Part shown: positions 1 to 8,810 of the stretch, one piece after another | Position numbering within the stretch: the stretch's first letter is position 1 | How the letters are laid out: each line of letters begins with the position of its first letter | Position numbers and translations under genes: made by a program | The notes under the pieces: generated by a model | The model's database searches: none | What the model saw: the letters and a program-made list of their open reading frames with translations, nothing else | Told to the model about the DNA's origin: nothing | From: Haloplanus sp. CK5-1 | GTDB lineage: Archaea > Halobacteriota > Halobacteria > Halobacteriales > Haloferacaceae | Reading direction: 5' to 3' | Assembly (NCBI RefSeq): GCF_037201915.1 | Contig: NZ_CP147505.1 | Location: 3,038,001-3,102,000 of the forward strand | Length of the DNA stretch: 64,000 nucleotides

Positions 1-1
1 G

Positions 2-427
2 GTCGCGGCGAGTGCCTCCCTGCTCGTGACCGGTGCGATGTACCTCTTCGGCGTGCCGTGGAATCCGCTGACGATCACGATGTCGTCGCTGACGCTCGGT
101 ATCGGTATCGACTACGGCGTCCACGTCTTCGAGCGGTTCGAACACGAACTGCTCGACCGCGGGCAGTCACCGCTGGACGCCGTCGCGACGGCTGTGGCGA
201 AACTCTCCCGGCCCATCGTCGGATCGAGTCTCACCACCATCTTCGGGTTCGGGATCCTGACGTTCTCCCGGTTCCCAGTGCTCGCGAACTTCGGCGTGAC
301 GACCGTCTTCGCCATCGGACTGTCGCTGTTCGCCGCGTTCGTCATCCTCCCGGCCACCCTCAGCGTCGTTCGTGTCGTCGATCCCGAACGCACAGGCGGC
401 GAGGTGGACGACTCGACGGGGCGTTAA
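2..427 (+). CDS. RND/MMPL family exporter, C-terminal fragment
   Basis: The gene is cut by the window start; only about 141 C-terminal residues are visible. They form alternating hydrophobic segments with the turn GIGIDYGVHVFERFEHE, the loop seen after transmembrane helix 4 of RND/MMPL permeases, and a later FGFGILTFSRFPVLANFG segment typical of the closing helices. RND/MMPL proteins use the proton gradient to export lipids or small molecules across the cytoplasmic membrane. The tail after the last helix is short and acidic. It ends four bases inside the convergent regulator gene. The substrate cannot be told. Confidence 0.85.
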   Translation, partial: VAASASLLVTGAMYLFGVPWNPLTITMSSLTLGIGIDYGVHVFERFEHELLDRGQSPLDAVATAVAKLSRPIVGSSLTTIFGFGILTFSRFPVLANFGVTTVFAIGLSLFAAFVILPATLSVVRVVDPERTGGEVDDSTGR

Positions 428-825
428 TCGACCGACTGCGGCGTCGCGTCCCGTTGCTCGTATTTCTCTTCGAACTCCGTGATGAGTTGCCCCATCTTCG
501 CGTACCAGTCGTTCAGGAGACGCTGCATGTCGTCCGCGATGTTCGAGGGATCGGTCGGATTGTAGACGTGGTAGTAGCCGCCCTGATCGTAGTTGATCTG
601 TTCTTTCTGGATGAATCCGGCTTGGAGGAGTCGCTGGACGGCCCGGTACGCGGTCGATCGTTCGCGGTCGACGGCGTCGGCGATCTCGTCGACGGTGAGT
701 GGCTCGTCGTCGGTTACGAGCGCCTGGAACACGTCCCTGTCGAGCTGTTTGAGCCCGTGAAAACACTCGAGGAGCCCCTCACACTCCATATCCTGGCGGA
801 GTTGTTCGGACATCGAATCCGGCAT
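424..825 (-). CDS. Winged-helix transcriptional regulator, TrmB-like
   Basis: A 133-residue protein starting MPDSMSEQ. Residues about 25-80 form a winged helix-turn-helix (LTVDEIADAVDRERSTAYRA is the recognition part), followed by an amphipathic C-terminal helix (about 95-128) probably used for dimerisation. I place it in the TrmB/MarR-like DNA-binding group of haloarchaea. I chose the ATG at 825 because an AT-rich TATA-like stretch (853-863) lies about 33 bases upstream; longer frames run through that promoter. An inverted repeat TGTGT-N7-ACACA at 863-879 lies just beyond the TATA box, so autoregulation is plausible. Effector and targets are unknown; the neighbouring exporter is one candidate. 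Confidence 0.75.
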   Translation of the reverse strand: MPDSMSEQLRQDMECEGLLECFHGLKQLDRDVFQALVTDDEPLTVDEIADAVDRERSTAYRAVQRLLQAGFIQKEQINYDQGGYYHVYNPTDPSNIADDMQRLLNDWYAKMGQLITEFEEKYEQRDATPQSVD

Positions 826-1269
826 CTTACGACGACGTAGGGGCCCCCCGATGAAAATATTTGTGTATGAAAAACACACTCCTGCGCGATTCACACGCCG
901 AGACCGGTCCCGACTCACGCAGTTCGTCGTCCCACATCCCGAACACCACCGGTAAACCGCTCCGGGCAGTATTTTTGTGTGTCTCCTATACTACGGACGT
1001 CTGACTGTCCGGAGACGTCGCCAGAACGGAAACCGCACTCTCGCCGGAGGGGACGAAACGGGGGCACTACTCCCGTGCAACGTGGGCGTCGACGGGACCG
1101 AAGACGGGACGACCGGCGTGAGTGCGGTCGATCCGGCGGCTCTTCTCGGCGTCGTCGGCGACGACGCCTTCGCTCACACGGAGTCAATATATTGTAGTAG
1201 AAAAACAATACTCCGAAGGGTCCGTCGTCGGAACGGGCGACTTATGACCCGAGCGGCCACAGGACGGAT
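826..1269. other. 444-bp intergenic region with three AT-rich inverted repeats
   Basis: I see no convincing gene here. AT-rich islands interrupt GC-rich DNA at about 853-886, 968-992 and 1186-1215. Each holds an inverted repeat: TGTGT-N7-ACACA (863-879), AGTAT-N15-ATACT (968-992) and TATTGT-N9-ACAATA (1190-1210). The first and third also share the string GAAAAACA followed closely by ACTCC. The first is near the regulator promoter. A TATA-like gacttatgac at about 1239-1248 serves the PUA gene. The other two islands have no obvious gene to serve. Confidence 0.5.
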
Positions 1270-1749
1270 ATGGAGGTCAAATCGCGCCACCACCTGCGGA
1301 GCGACGAGATCCGGGAGTTGGAAGCGACCCTCGAAGCGGCGCTGGGCGTCGACCTCGACGGCGAGACGTACGAGCGCGTCGACCTCGTCGGCACCGAGTT
1401 CGATCTGGTGCTCGTCGACGGCGACCCACAGGTGTTCGTCGTCGACGACGAATCCTTCCTGACGGTCCGTGGGGCGAACGCCTACCCACCGGAGCGACGG
1501 GTCGTCACCGTCGACGCCGGTGCCGTCCAGTTCGTCAGCGACGGCGCGGACGTGATGCGCCCCGGCATCGTCGACGCCGACGAGGTGATCGATCCGGGCG
1601 ACCTGATCGTCGTCGTCGAGGAGACACACGGCAAGGCGCTCGCGGTCGGGCGCGCACTCGAACCGGGGGCGGACCTACCGGGCGAGTCCGGCAAGGTCGT
1701 CGAGTCGGTCCACCACGTCGGCGACGACCTCTACGAGTTCTCGGTCTGA
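1270..1749 (+). CDS. PUA-domain RNA-binding protein
   Basis: A 159-residue protein whose C-terminal half (about 80-155) is a PUA domain: VVTVDAGAVQFVSDGADVMRPGI, then DADEVIDPGDLIVVVEE and the closing GKALAVGRAL. PUA domains bind structured RNA and occur in pseudouridine synthases, archaeosine transglycosylases and ribosome-linked factors. The N-terminal half (MEVKSRHHLRSDEI) matches the stand-alone archaeal form related to MCT-1-type proteins. There is no enzyme domain, so it is an RNA-binding factor, perhaps in tRNA handling or translation. A TATA-like element 27 bases before the ATG suggests a leaderless transcript. The 3' end overlaps the convergent DUF1028 gene by 19 bases. Confidence 0.8.
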   Translation: MEVKSRHHLRSDEIRELEATLEAALGVDLDGETYERVDLVGTEFDLVLVDGDPQVFVVDDESFLTVRGANAYPPERRVVTVDAGAVQFVSDGADVMRPGIVDADEVIDPGDLIVVVEETHGKALAVGRALEPGADLPGESGKVVESVHHVGDDLYEFSV

Positions 1750-2396
1750 TCGTCGGCGTACCGCTCCACCGCCCGTTCGTACCCTCGCTTCGCGCGCCGG
1801 TACGTCTCTCGGAGGTCGGCTATCGGCGCGTCGCTGGCGTCGACCCGGAGGTCGTCGTACAGCGTCGTCGCCCCGTCGGTCCGCCGGACGGCGACCGCCG
1901 CGCTCCCGGTCGGTAGCTCCCGACGGTCGCCACCCGCCCGTTCCCCGGCCGCGAGCGCGGTGAGCAGGCGAACCGCGAGCGGCGCGTCCCGCTCGTTCTC
2001 GCGGAACGCCCGCGACACCGCCTCCAGCACAGCCTCGTCCGACAGCGACGTGCCGGCGACGCCGTACCTCTCGTCCGCGACGTGACCCGCCACTGCCCGG
2101 CAGTCGTCGCCAGTGTGACCGTCTACATTGGCGGCGTCGACGCCGTGGACCTGTCGGCGTGGTGCCGCGGCGTCGCCGAGGGCATCCGAGAGCGAGCGGC
2201 CGTCGGCGAGGGCGTCGAGACACCGCCGACCCACGTCCGCGTCGGTCACCCCGGCGGTGGCGACGGCCCCGTCCTCGCTCGCGTGCGTGGCGACGCTCCC
2301 GACCGCCGGGAGGCGGGCCGCCGCGGCGACGCCGAACCGGTAGGCCCCGTCCGGACCATCCTCCAGTCGATCCCGGGCACAGATGCTGTAGGTCAC
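1731..2396 (-). CDS. DUF1028 family protein (putative Ntn-type hydrolase)
   Basis: A 221-residue protein beginning MTYSICARD, the family hallmark; the Thr or Ser near the start would be the nucleophile if it is an N-terminal nucleophile hydrolase as proposed for the fold. Later segments fit the family: AVGSVATHASEDGAVAT, the VHGVDAANVDGHTG turn, and a glycine-rich GVAGTSLSDEAVLEAV. The C-terminal 40 residues form a charged helix. The physiological substrate of DUF1028 proteins is not known to me. The gene diverges from sepF, sharing a 105-bp promoter region, and is convergent with the PUA gene. Confidence 0.7.
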   Translation of the reverse strand: MTYSICARDRLEDGPDGAYRFGVAAAARLPAVGSVATHASEDGAVATAGVTDADVGRRCLDALADGRSLSDALGDAAAPRRQVHGVDAANVDGHTGDDCRAVAGHVADERYGVAGTSLSDEAVLEAVSRAFRENERDAPLAVRLLTALAAGERAGGDRRELPTGSAAVAVRRTDGATTLYDDLRVDASDAPIADLRETYRRAKRGYERAVERYADDQTENS

Positions 2397-2501
2397 GGTC
2401 GGGGCACACGCTCCGAAGGGAAAAAGCCGTCCGGGATCCGGGCCGTCCGACCCTCGGCGTCTGACGCAAGAACTAATGAGGCGGTAGGCCCACTACGGAC
2501 C

Positions 2502-2852
2502 ATGGGCATCATGAGCAAGATCCTCGGCGGCGGCGGCAGCCACAGCACCGAGGACTACGTCGAACTGAACCTCGACGACTTCGACACGACCCGGGCCGAC
2601 GCGGACATGCAGGTCCGCCTCGCCGAGATCAGCGAACAGCGCGACGCCATGGCGATCAAGGACGCCGTCTACGATGGTGACCTCGTCATCGCGGACATCA
2701 CGCGACTGAGCCCGAGCGACAGCGTCGTCGACCGAGTACTCGAGGACCTCCGGCAGGTCGCCCGCGAGCGGGACGGCGACGTGATCGTCAAAGACGACGA
2801 CCAGATCATCGTCACGCCGAAGGGTGTGAAGATCGGTCGCGAGAAACTGTAG
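2502..2852 (+). CDS. sepF: SepF, cell division FtsZ membrane anchor
   Basis: A 116-residue protein. It begins with a short amphipathic membrane-targeting stretch ([12 protein letters not shown]), then a variable linker, then the compact SepF core (about 40-116) with [20 protein letters not shown] and a closing [16 protein letters not shown]. Archaeal SepF sits under the membrane and recruits FtsZ to the division site. Length and order match archaeal SepF. The start at 2502 is supported by a TATA-like aactaatga 27 bases upstream; the reading frame is open much further upstream but that part is antisense to the DUF1028 gene. uvrA follows 82 bases downstream in the same direction. Confidence 0.9.
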   Translation: MGIMSKILGGGGSHSTEDYVELNLDDFDTTRADADMQVRLAEISEQRDAMAIKDAVYDGDLVIADITRLSPSDSVVDRVLEDLRQVARERDGDVIVKDDDQIIVTPKGVKIGREKL

Positions 2853-2934
2853 CGCCGGGCGTCGGCCAGACGCGAGCTCCCGCAGTCTCGGGAACCGACA
2901 GGGTTTCACTCGTCGCGCACCCAGTCGGGCGTAG

Positions 2935-5922
2935 ATGAAGGAGTACATCGAGGTTCGCGGGGCCGAGGAACACAACCTCAAGGACCTCGACGTCCGCATC
3001 CCCCGCGAGGAGTTCAGCGTCGTCACAGGGCTGTCCGGATCGGGGAAGTCCTCGCTCGCCTTCGAGACGGTGTACGCCGAGGGGCAACGCCGCTACATCG
3101 AGTCCCTCTCCGCGTACGCCCGCAACTTCCTCGGGCAGATGGACAAACCGCAGGTCGAGAGCGTCGAAGGACTCTCGCCCGCCATCTCCATCGACCAGAA
3201 GAACGCAGCCAACAACCCCCGGTCCACGGTGGGGACCGTCACGGAACTGCACGACTATCTCCGTCTGCTGTACGCCCGCGTCGGCACGCCCCACTGTCCC
3301 GAGTGTGGCCGCGAGGTGGGCGAACAGAGCCCGGGCCAGATGGTGAGTCGCCTCCTCGATCTGCCCGAGGGGACGAGGGCGAAACTCTGTGCGCCCATCG
3401 TCCGCGACCAGAAGGGAGCCTTCGAGGACCTGTTCGACGAACTCGTGAGCGAGGGGTACAGCCGCGTCGAGGTGGACGGCGATCCCTACGACCTCACCGT
3501 CGACCGTCCGGACCTCGACGAGAACTACGACCACACGGTCGACGTGGTGGTCGACCGGGTGAAAGTCGACCCCGACGCCCGGTCGCGGATCGTCGACTCC
3601 GTCGAGACGGCCCTCGGGGAGGCCGGGGGCGTCCTGAAAGTGATCCTGCCGGACCCACCCGCGAGGATCGAACTCGGCGGCGCGACGGCTCGGTCGACCG
3701 GTGATTTGGCCGCCGTCGACGCCGACGGCGACGAGGACGGCGCAGCCGACGACGTCCCGGACCGCCTCGTCGTCGAGTTCTCCGAGGCGTTGGCCTGCAC
3801 CCACTGTGGCATCGACATCCCGGAACTCGAGACGCGGAGTTTCTCCTTCAACAGCCCCCACGGGGCCTGCCCGGAGTGTGAGGGGATCGGGAACACGAAA
3901 GCGGTCGACGCCGACCTCGTGGTACAGGACCCGAGCAAGCCGCTGAAGAACGTCTTCGAGCCGTGGAGTTACAACCGGTCGTACTACCGCCGCCAACTCG
4001 ACTCGCTGGCCCGCCACTTCGACGTCGACCTCGACACCCCCTTCGAGGACCTCGATCCGGCGGTGCGAGAGGCGTTCCTCCACGGCACCGACGAGGAGGT
4101 GCTCTTCGAGTGGACGACCAAGAACGGTGTTCGGCGCAAGCGCGAACCGTTCGAGGGCGTGATCGGCAACCTCGAACGCCGCCACGTCGAGACGGACTCC
4201 GACAACACCCGCGACCACATCGAGGAGTTCATGGCCGTCACCACCTGCGGAGCCTGCGAGGGGACTCGCCTCAAGCCCGCCTCGCGTGCCGTCCTCGTCG
4301 ACGGCACCCCGATCACCGAGGTGAACCGCATGAGCATCGGCGACGCCCTCGACCACTTCGAGGGGTTGGAGTCGTCGCTCTCCGACCGGGACCGCACCAT
4401 CGCCGAGGAGATCCTGAAGGAGATCCGCGCCCGCCTCGGCTTCATGACCGAGGTTGGACTGGACTACCTCACCCTCGACCGCGAGGCGTCGACCCTCTCG
4501 GGTGGCGAGTCCCAGCGCATCCGCCTCGCCACACAGGTCGGGTCCGGGCTGGTCGGCGTGCTGTACGTCCTCGACGAACCCTCCATCGGCCTCCACCAGC
4601 GGGACAACGACCGCCTCCTCGACACCCTCGAAGGGTTGCGGGACCTCGGGAACACGCTCCTGGTCGTCGAACACGACGAGGAGACGATGCGCCGCGCCGA
4701 CAACGTCATCGACATGGGCCCCGGGCCGGGTCGCCGCGGCGGCGAGGTGGTCGTCCAGGGCGACTTCGACGACGTGGTCGATTGTGACGACTCGATCACC
4801 GGCGACTACCTCGCCGGTCGACGGGGGATTCCGGTGCCCGAGGAGCGCCGCGACCCCGGCGACGGCCGCCTCACGATCCGCGGGGCGCGCCAACACAACC
4901 TCACGGATCTCGACGTCTCCATCCCCGTCGGCGAGTTCGTCGCCGTCACGGGCGTCTCCGGGTCGGGCAAGTCGACGCTGATCAACGACGTGCTCTACAA
5001 GGGGCTGGCCCGCGGGATGAACGACAACACCTCCGTCGACCCCGGCGACCACGACGCCATCGAGGGGATGGACGCCATCGAGACGGTGCGGCTGATCGAC
5101 CAATCACCCATCGGGCGCACGCCCCGGTCGAACCCCGCCACCTACACCGGCGTCTTCGACCACGTCCGCGAACTGTTCGCGGAGACGGAGCTCGCGACCC
5201 AGCGGGGCTACCAGAAGGGTCGCTTCTCGTTCAACGTCAAGGGCGGTCGCTGCGAGGAGTGTGGCGGCCAGGGCACGGTCAAAATCGAGATGAACTTCCT
5301 CTCGGACGTCCACGTCCCCTGCGAGGAGTGTGGGGGCGCGCGCTACAACGACGAGACGCTGGACGTCACCTACAAGGGGAAGACCATCGCCGACGTCCTC
5401 GACATGGAGGTCGACGAGGCCCTCGAGTTCTTCTCCGCCAACCCCGGCATCCGCCGCCGTCTCGAACTCTTACGGGACGTGGGGCTGGGATACATGCGAC
5501 TGGGCCAGCCCTCGACGACCCTCTCCGGCGGCGAGGCCCAGCGGGTCAAACTCGCCGAGGAGTTGGGCAAGAAGGACTCCGGCGAGACGCTCTATCTGCT
5601 GGACGAACCCACCACCGGACTCCACTCCGAGGACGAGCGCAAACTGATCGAGGTGCTCCACCGCCTCGCCGACGCGGGCAACACGGTGGTCGTCATCGAA
5701 CACGAACTCGACCTCGTCAAGAACGCCGACCACGTGATCGACCTCGGCCCGGAGGGTGGCGAGGCCGGCGGCCGGGTGGTCGCGACGGGGACGCCCGAGG
5801 AGGTCGCCCGCGTCGACGACTCCCACACCGGGCGCTACCTCCGGGACCTCCTGCCGGACGTCGACCTCGACGGGCCGCGGTCGGACCGGCGGAAGCCGGC
5901 CACGCCCGCGGACGACGACTGA
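2935..5922 (+). CDS. uvrA: UvrABC excision repair protein A
   Basis: A 995-residue ABC-type ATPase that scans DNA for bulky lesions and loads UvrB in nucleotide excision repair. Domains are in canonical order: first Walker A GLSGSGKS (32-39), the first zinc module (CPECGREV and later CTHCGID, CPECEG), signature [12 protein letters not shown], Walker [11 protein letters not shown], second Walker [10 protein letters not shown] (about 673), second zinc finger CEECGGQG...CEECGG, second signature [15 protein letters not shown] and [10 protein letters not shown]. An acidic insertion near residues 255-275 ([12 protein letters not shown]) is a halophilic feature. Length is normal for the family. Bacterial-type uvrABC was acquired by haloarchaea long ago. 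Confidence 0.97.
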   Translation: MKEYIEVRGAEEHNLKDLDVRIPREEFSVVTGLSGSGKSSLAFETVYAEGQRRYIESLSAYARNFLGQMDKPQVESVEGLSPAISIDQKNAANNPRSTVGTVTELHDYLRLLYARVGTPHCPECGREVGEQSPGQMVSRLLDLPEGTRAKLCAPIVRDQKGAFEDLFDELVSEGYSRVEVDGDPYDLTVDRPDLDENYDHTVDVVVDRVKVDPDARSRIVDSVETALGEAGGVLKVILPDPPARIELGGATARSTGDLAAVDADGDEDGAADDVPDRLVVEFSEALACTHCGIDIPELETRSFSFNSPHGACPECEGIGNTKAVDADLVVQDPSKPLKNVFEPWSYNRSYYRRQLDSLARHFDVDLDTPFEDLDPAVREAFLHGTDEEVLFEWTTKNGVRRKREPFEGVIGNLERRHVETDSDNTRDHIEEFMAVTTCGACEGTRLKPASRAVLVDGTPITEVNRMSIGDALDHFEGLESSLSDRDRTIAEEILKEIRARLGFMTEVGLDYLTLDREASTLSGGESQRIRLATQVGSGLVGVLYVLDEPSIGLHQRDNDRLLDTLEGLRDLGNTLLVVEHDEETMRRADNVIDMGPGPGRRGGEVVVQGDFDDVVDCDDSITGDYLAGRRGIPVPEERRDPGDGRLTIRGARQHNLTDLDVSIPVGEFVAVTGVSGSGKSTLINDVLYKGLARGMNDNTSVDPGDHDAIEGMDAIETVRLIDQSPIGRTPRSNPATYTGVFDHVRELFAETELATQRGYQKGRFSFNVKGGRCEECGGQGTVKIEMNFLSDVHVPCEECGGARYNDETLDVTYKGKTIADVLDMEVDEALEFFSANPGIRRRLELLRDVGLGYMRLGQPSTTLSGGEAQRVKLAEELGKKDSGETLYLLDEPTTGLHSEDERKLIEVLHRLADAGNTVVVIEHELDLVKNADHVIDLGPEGGEAGGRVVATGTPEEVARVDDSHTGRYLRDLLPDVDLDGPRSDRRKPATPADDD

Positions 5923-5942
5923 CCGACCCCCGCGTCACGCCG

Positions 5943-6437
5943 TCACTCGTCCGGGGGGCCCTCGATAAGCTCGTCCGCGTCGCCCTCCATAAGCTCGTCC
6001 GTGTCGCCCTCGATAAGCAGGCCGATCGCTACGATGTCGAGGTAGACGCGGGAGAAGTCGCTTTTCGCGAGGGCCCAGCCGTCCATCTGCTGCCAGGCCG
6101 TCTGGAACTCGTCGACGACGGCGTCGAGTCGGTCGACCGTCTCCGGATGCTCCCGTCGCCACCGTCGAACCGTCTCGGCGTCGGGGCCGGAGTCACCCAG
6201 AAACGAGACGAGCCCGTCGTCGGCCAGTTCGGAGAACAAGGCCTCGACGTCGGGGCGGATCTCGTTGTACGACCGGGCCGCGGACGCGACGTCGGGCACC
6301 ACGTCGCGGTCGGGGTCGACGTCGGTCGTGACGTACTCGATCGTGATCGGATCCTCGTGATCCGGGTGTGTGAGTTCGAACCCCTCGTCGATCCGTTCGA
6401 TCGCTTCGATCTCGAGCTCCGCCGGCTCGTCGGACAT
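5943..6437 (-). CDS. Acidic hypothetical protein with C-terminal 8-residue repeats
   Basis: A 164-residue soluble, acidic protein beginning MSDEPAELEIEAIERIDEG. I recognise no family. The middle (about 60-140) looks helical. The C-terminus ends in tandem copies of an octapeptide, EGD(T/A)DEL(M/I), encoded by a 24-bp DNA repeat at about 5957-6018; such repeats expand and contract by slippage. The ATG at 6437 follows an AT-rich stretch (tcccacctccgacg then ttataa-like aataaaatca on the opposite strand), the probable promoter; longer frames read through it. It is convergent with uvrA, 20 bases apart. Confidence 0.65.
   Translation of the reverse strand: MSDEPAELEIEAIERIDEGFELTHPDHEDPITIEYVTTDVDPDRDVVPDVASAARSYNEIRPDVEALFSELADDGLVSFLGDSGPDAETVRRWRREHPETVDRLDAVVDEFQTAWQQMDGWALAKSDFSRVYLDIVAIGLLIEGDTDELMEGDADELIEGPPDE
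5957..6018. repeat. 24-bp tandem repeat within a gene, about 2.6 copies
   Basis: The core gccctc(g/c)ataagctcgtcc followed by g(c/t)gtc recurs at 24-bp spacing. Copies differ at only a few positions, suggesting recent duplication. It encodes the octapeptide repeats of the hypothetical protein on the minus strand. Confidence 0.8.
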
Positions 6438-6586
6438 GTTATCCGACGCGTCGGAGGTGGGACTAATAAAATCACGGCCCGGCTCCGACGTGGGCCCCGA
6501 ACCGCCCGTTCCGTCGGAGTGAAAACCCCCGAGAGCAAACGGTGTGGCGTGATGGACGCCGACCGACCCGCCGACCGGATCGACGG

Positions 6587-7984
6587 ATGAACGTCCGCGT
6601 CCGCGGCATCTACACGACCGCACTCACTCGCCGGTTCCTCGACGCCGGACACGACGTGGTCGCCGCGTCCGACCCCATCCGCGAGCGCTTCGACGCCGAC
6701 TTCGGGACCGACCCCCACGACGTCGCCGTCGAGACGACCGACGACCGACAGGGTGTCGGCGTCGCCGGCGACCCCGACGCCGTCGAGGAGGCGGTCGACC
6801 GTCTCCGTGTCGCCCGCGACACGTTCGCGTGGCCCTCGCCGACCCCGCGGGACGCCGTCTTCGACGCCCGCGTGACCGAGACGCTCGGGAGCGGCGCGGT
6901 CTGTGACCTGGGCGACGCCGACGGCTTCCTCCCCTTCGGCAACGTCGACGACCACGTGACCGAGGGCGACGAACTCCGGGTACAGGTCGTCGAGTCGGCC
7001 GCGCCGTGGATCGACCGCCGGCCCGTCCTCGACGCCGGGGTTCGAGTGCGTGCGGGGCCGGCGACGCTCGTCCGGGGCGAGTCGGGGATCACGGTCGACG
7101 CCCGAGACGACCGGGCCGCCCGCGAACTCGCGGGCATGACCGACCTCCTCGGGATCGACCCACCCGACGGTTGGGGCCTCCGCTGGGCCGACGCCGCGAC
7201 CGACGCCGACATGGGGGCACTGGAGGCGGCGCTCTCGACGACGGTCGGCCGCGCCGAGACCGCCGAGTCGGCGCTCGACTCGCCGGTCGACCCCTCGCGC
7301 CGGGTCGCCACCCCCGCCGCGACGACGTGGGTGTGGTTCGGCCGTGAATCGCGGTTCGCCCTCGATACCGACCGCCGCGAGGTGACGACGACGATGCCCG
7401 GCCACCACCGCGTGAAGGCGGGGTCCGAGGAGGCGAGTCGAGCCGTCGACTTCGTCGAGGCGTTGGGTGGGGCCGACGGCGACGACTTTCCCTTCGTCCC
7501 GGTGACGGACACCTTCGGCCCCGTCGCGGGCGACACCGTCCGAATCGACCACGGCAAACCCGACGGTCGCCGGATCGTCCTCGGGCGGGCGGAGGTGACC
7601 GACCGCGACCCCGACGGCACGCTCACCCTCCGCCGGGAGATGACCGGCGGCGGCACGTACGACGCCCTCGGCGTCGACCGCGAGGCCGGCGACGTGGCGG
7701 TCACGAAGGTCCGCGAGGGGCGGTGGTGGTATCCGACGGTGTACCGGGGCGACGACGGCAAGCGCAGGGGAACGTACGTCAACGTCTGCACGCCCGTCGA
7801 GGCGTTCCCCGACGCCGTCCGCTACGTCGACCTCCACGTCGACGTGGTGAAGGGGCCGGACGGCGAGGTGCGCCGCGTCGACGACGACGAACTCGACGCG
7901 GCGGTCGAGGCGGGGCTGGTGGCCGAAGCGCTGGCGGAGAAGGCCCGGTCGGTCGCGTCGGGGCTGGTCGAGGCTCTACAGTAG
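6587..7984 (+). CDS. FAU-1/AU-1 type RNA-binding protein (ribonuclease E/G-like, DUF402)
   Basis: A 465-residue protein. The N-terminal third resembles the S1-like part of RNase E/G proteins (FLPFGNVDDHVTEGDELRVQVVE, about 112-135). The C-terminal part is a DUF402 domain with the conserved WWYPTVYRGDDGKRRGTYVNVCTPVE and YVDLHVDVVKGPDGEVRRVDDDEL. The archaeal FAU-1 family binds AU-rich RNA and has been linked to 5S rRNA maturation. The start MNVRVRGIYTTALT at 6587 is the family start; the frame is open further upstream without support. It is likely monocistronic. Confidence 0.85.
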   Translation: MNVRVRGIYTTALTRRFLDAGHDVVAASDPIRERFDADFGTDPHDVAVETTDDRQGVGVAGDPDAVEEAVDRLRVARDTFAWPSPTPRDAVFDARVTETLGSGAVCDLGDADGFLPFGNVDDHVTEGDELRVQVVESAAPWIDRRPVLDAGVRVRAGPATLVRGESGITVDARDDRAARELAGMTDLLGIDPPDGWGLRWADAATDADMGALEAALSTTVGRAETAESALDSPVDPSRRVATPAATTWVWFGRESRFALDTDRREVTTTMPGHHRVKAGSEEASRAVDFVEALGGADGDDFPFVPVTDTFGPVAGDTVRIDHGKPDGRRIVLGRAEVTDRDPDGTLTLRREMTGGGTYDALGVDREAGDVAVTKVREGRWWYPTVYRGDDGKRRGTYVNVCTPVEAFPDAVRYVDLHVDVVKGPDGEVRRVDDDELDAAVEAGLVAEALAEKARSVASGLVEALQ

Positions 7985-8282
7985 CGATCGAAACTGTTTG
8001 CACAGCCGATCGTCCAGCGGCAGGCGAGCAGGTGTACGACGACTTCCATACCTGATTGGGGGTGTTGTGTTGTGCGCCACCCCGCCGCCGACGCGACGAC
8101 TTGCGGGGCGTCGGCGTGGACGAGCGTCGCGGTGCGGGTCGCGTTCCGGCGGCTGGTCCTGTCGACGACCGTCGACGCGAAGCCGTCCCAGCGGGGGTGT
8201 CTCGGTGCGGTGGGCGCCGATTCGTAGCCGGTCCGAGGCCCCACGACGGTCCTGACGTCGTCGCGCCGAGATACGCCGCCAT
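7985..8282. other. 298-bp intergenic region, no supported gene
   Basis: Between FAU-1 and the UspA gene. It begins with a short hairpin, ACAGT-N10-ACTGT, just after the FAU-1 stop, which may help termination. A minus-strand reading frame crosses it but then continues antisense through the end of the FAU-1 gene; its composition is unlike the neighbours. It could be a decayed gene or a dispersed intergenic repeat; the sequence alone does not decide. Confidence 0.4.
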
Positions 8283-8729
8283 CTACTCCGTGCCGGTGCG
8301 GACGTACAGCGTCGGGCAGGGGGCGTCGAGCATGATCGACTGGGCGACGCTCCCGAAGATGGCCTTGCCGGCCGGCGTGCGTTCGCGGCCGCCGACGACG
8401 ACGATGTCGGCGTCGTGGGCCTCGGCGAGGTCGACCATCGTCTCCCCGGGGTCGCCGACCTCCCCGCGGATGGTGTACTCGATGTCCGCATCCTCCAGCA
8501 CCTTCACGAGGTCGCGAACCGCCGTGTTGCGCTCGGCTACCTCGTCAGGCATCGCGTCGTCGAGGTTGAGTTTCGAGCGTGAGACGTCGAATCCCTCCTC
8601 CGTGTACCCGTGGGCGAGCACCACGTCGGCGCCCGCTGGCCCCGCGATGTCGACGGTCTCTTCGGCGAGTCGTTCGACGCGTTCGTGATCCTCCGGTCCG
8701 ATCGCGACCAGGATGGTCTCTAAGGCCAT
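8283..8729 (-). CDS. Universal stress protein, UspA family
   Basis: A 148-residue single-domain protein beginning MALETILVAIGP. It has the Usp alpha/beta fold pattern: first strand ETILVAIG, a central helix, strand DIVVVGG and the ATP-binding loop G-x2-(R)-x8-G-x-(S) in GGRERTPAGKAIFGSVAQSI, followed by CPTLYVR. The loop spacing fits the ATP-binding subgroup. Proteins of this family accumulate in stress and bind adenosine nucleotides; the specific role is unknown. It is divergent from the SDR gene, with an 81-bp shared promoter region. Confidence 0.9.
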   Translation of the reverse strand: MALETILVAIGPEDHERVERLAEETVDIAGPAGADVVLAHGYTEEGFDVSRSKLNLDDAMPDEVAERNTAVRDLVKVLEDADIEYTIRGEVGDPGETMVDLAEAHDADIVVVGGRERTPAGKAIFGSVAQSIMLDAPCPTLYVRTGTE

Positions 8730-8810
8730 GCCCGATCGATTCACGGGCCTGATACAAACCGTTACCGCCGGGACCAGTACGATTTTGCGGCCGCTCCCCC
8801 ATGCCTCCGT

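Noticed and set aside
977-1462. Plus-strand 161-codon frame across the empty region into the PUA gene
   Set aside because: It overlaps the PUA gene in another frame and crosses the palindromes; no conserved pattern seen.
2812-5103. Long minus-strand frame of 763 codons opposite uvrA
   Set aside because: It is an antisense shadow of uvrA caused by high G+C; no start signals and no family resemblance.
7822-8244. Minus-strand 140-codon frame over the FAU-1 end and the following gap
   Set aside because: Half of it is antisense to the FAU-1 gene and becomes Ser-rich low complexity; no promoter or family support.
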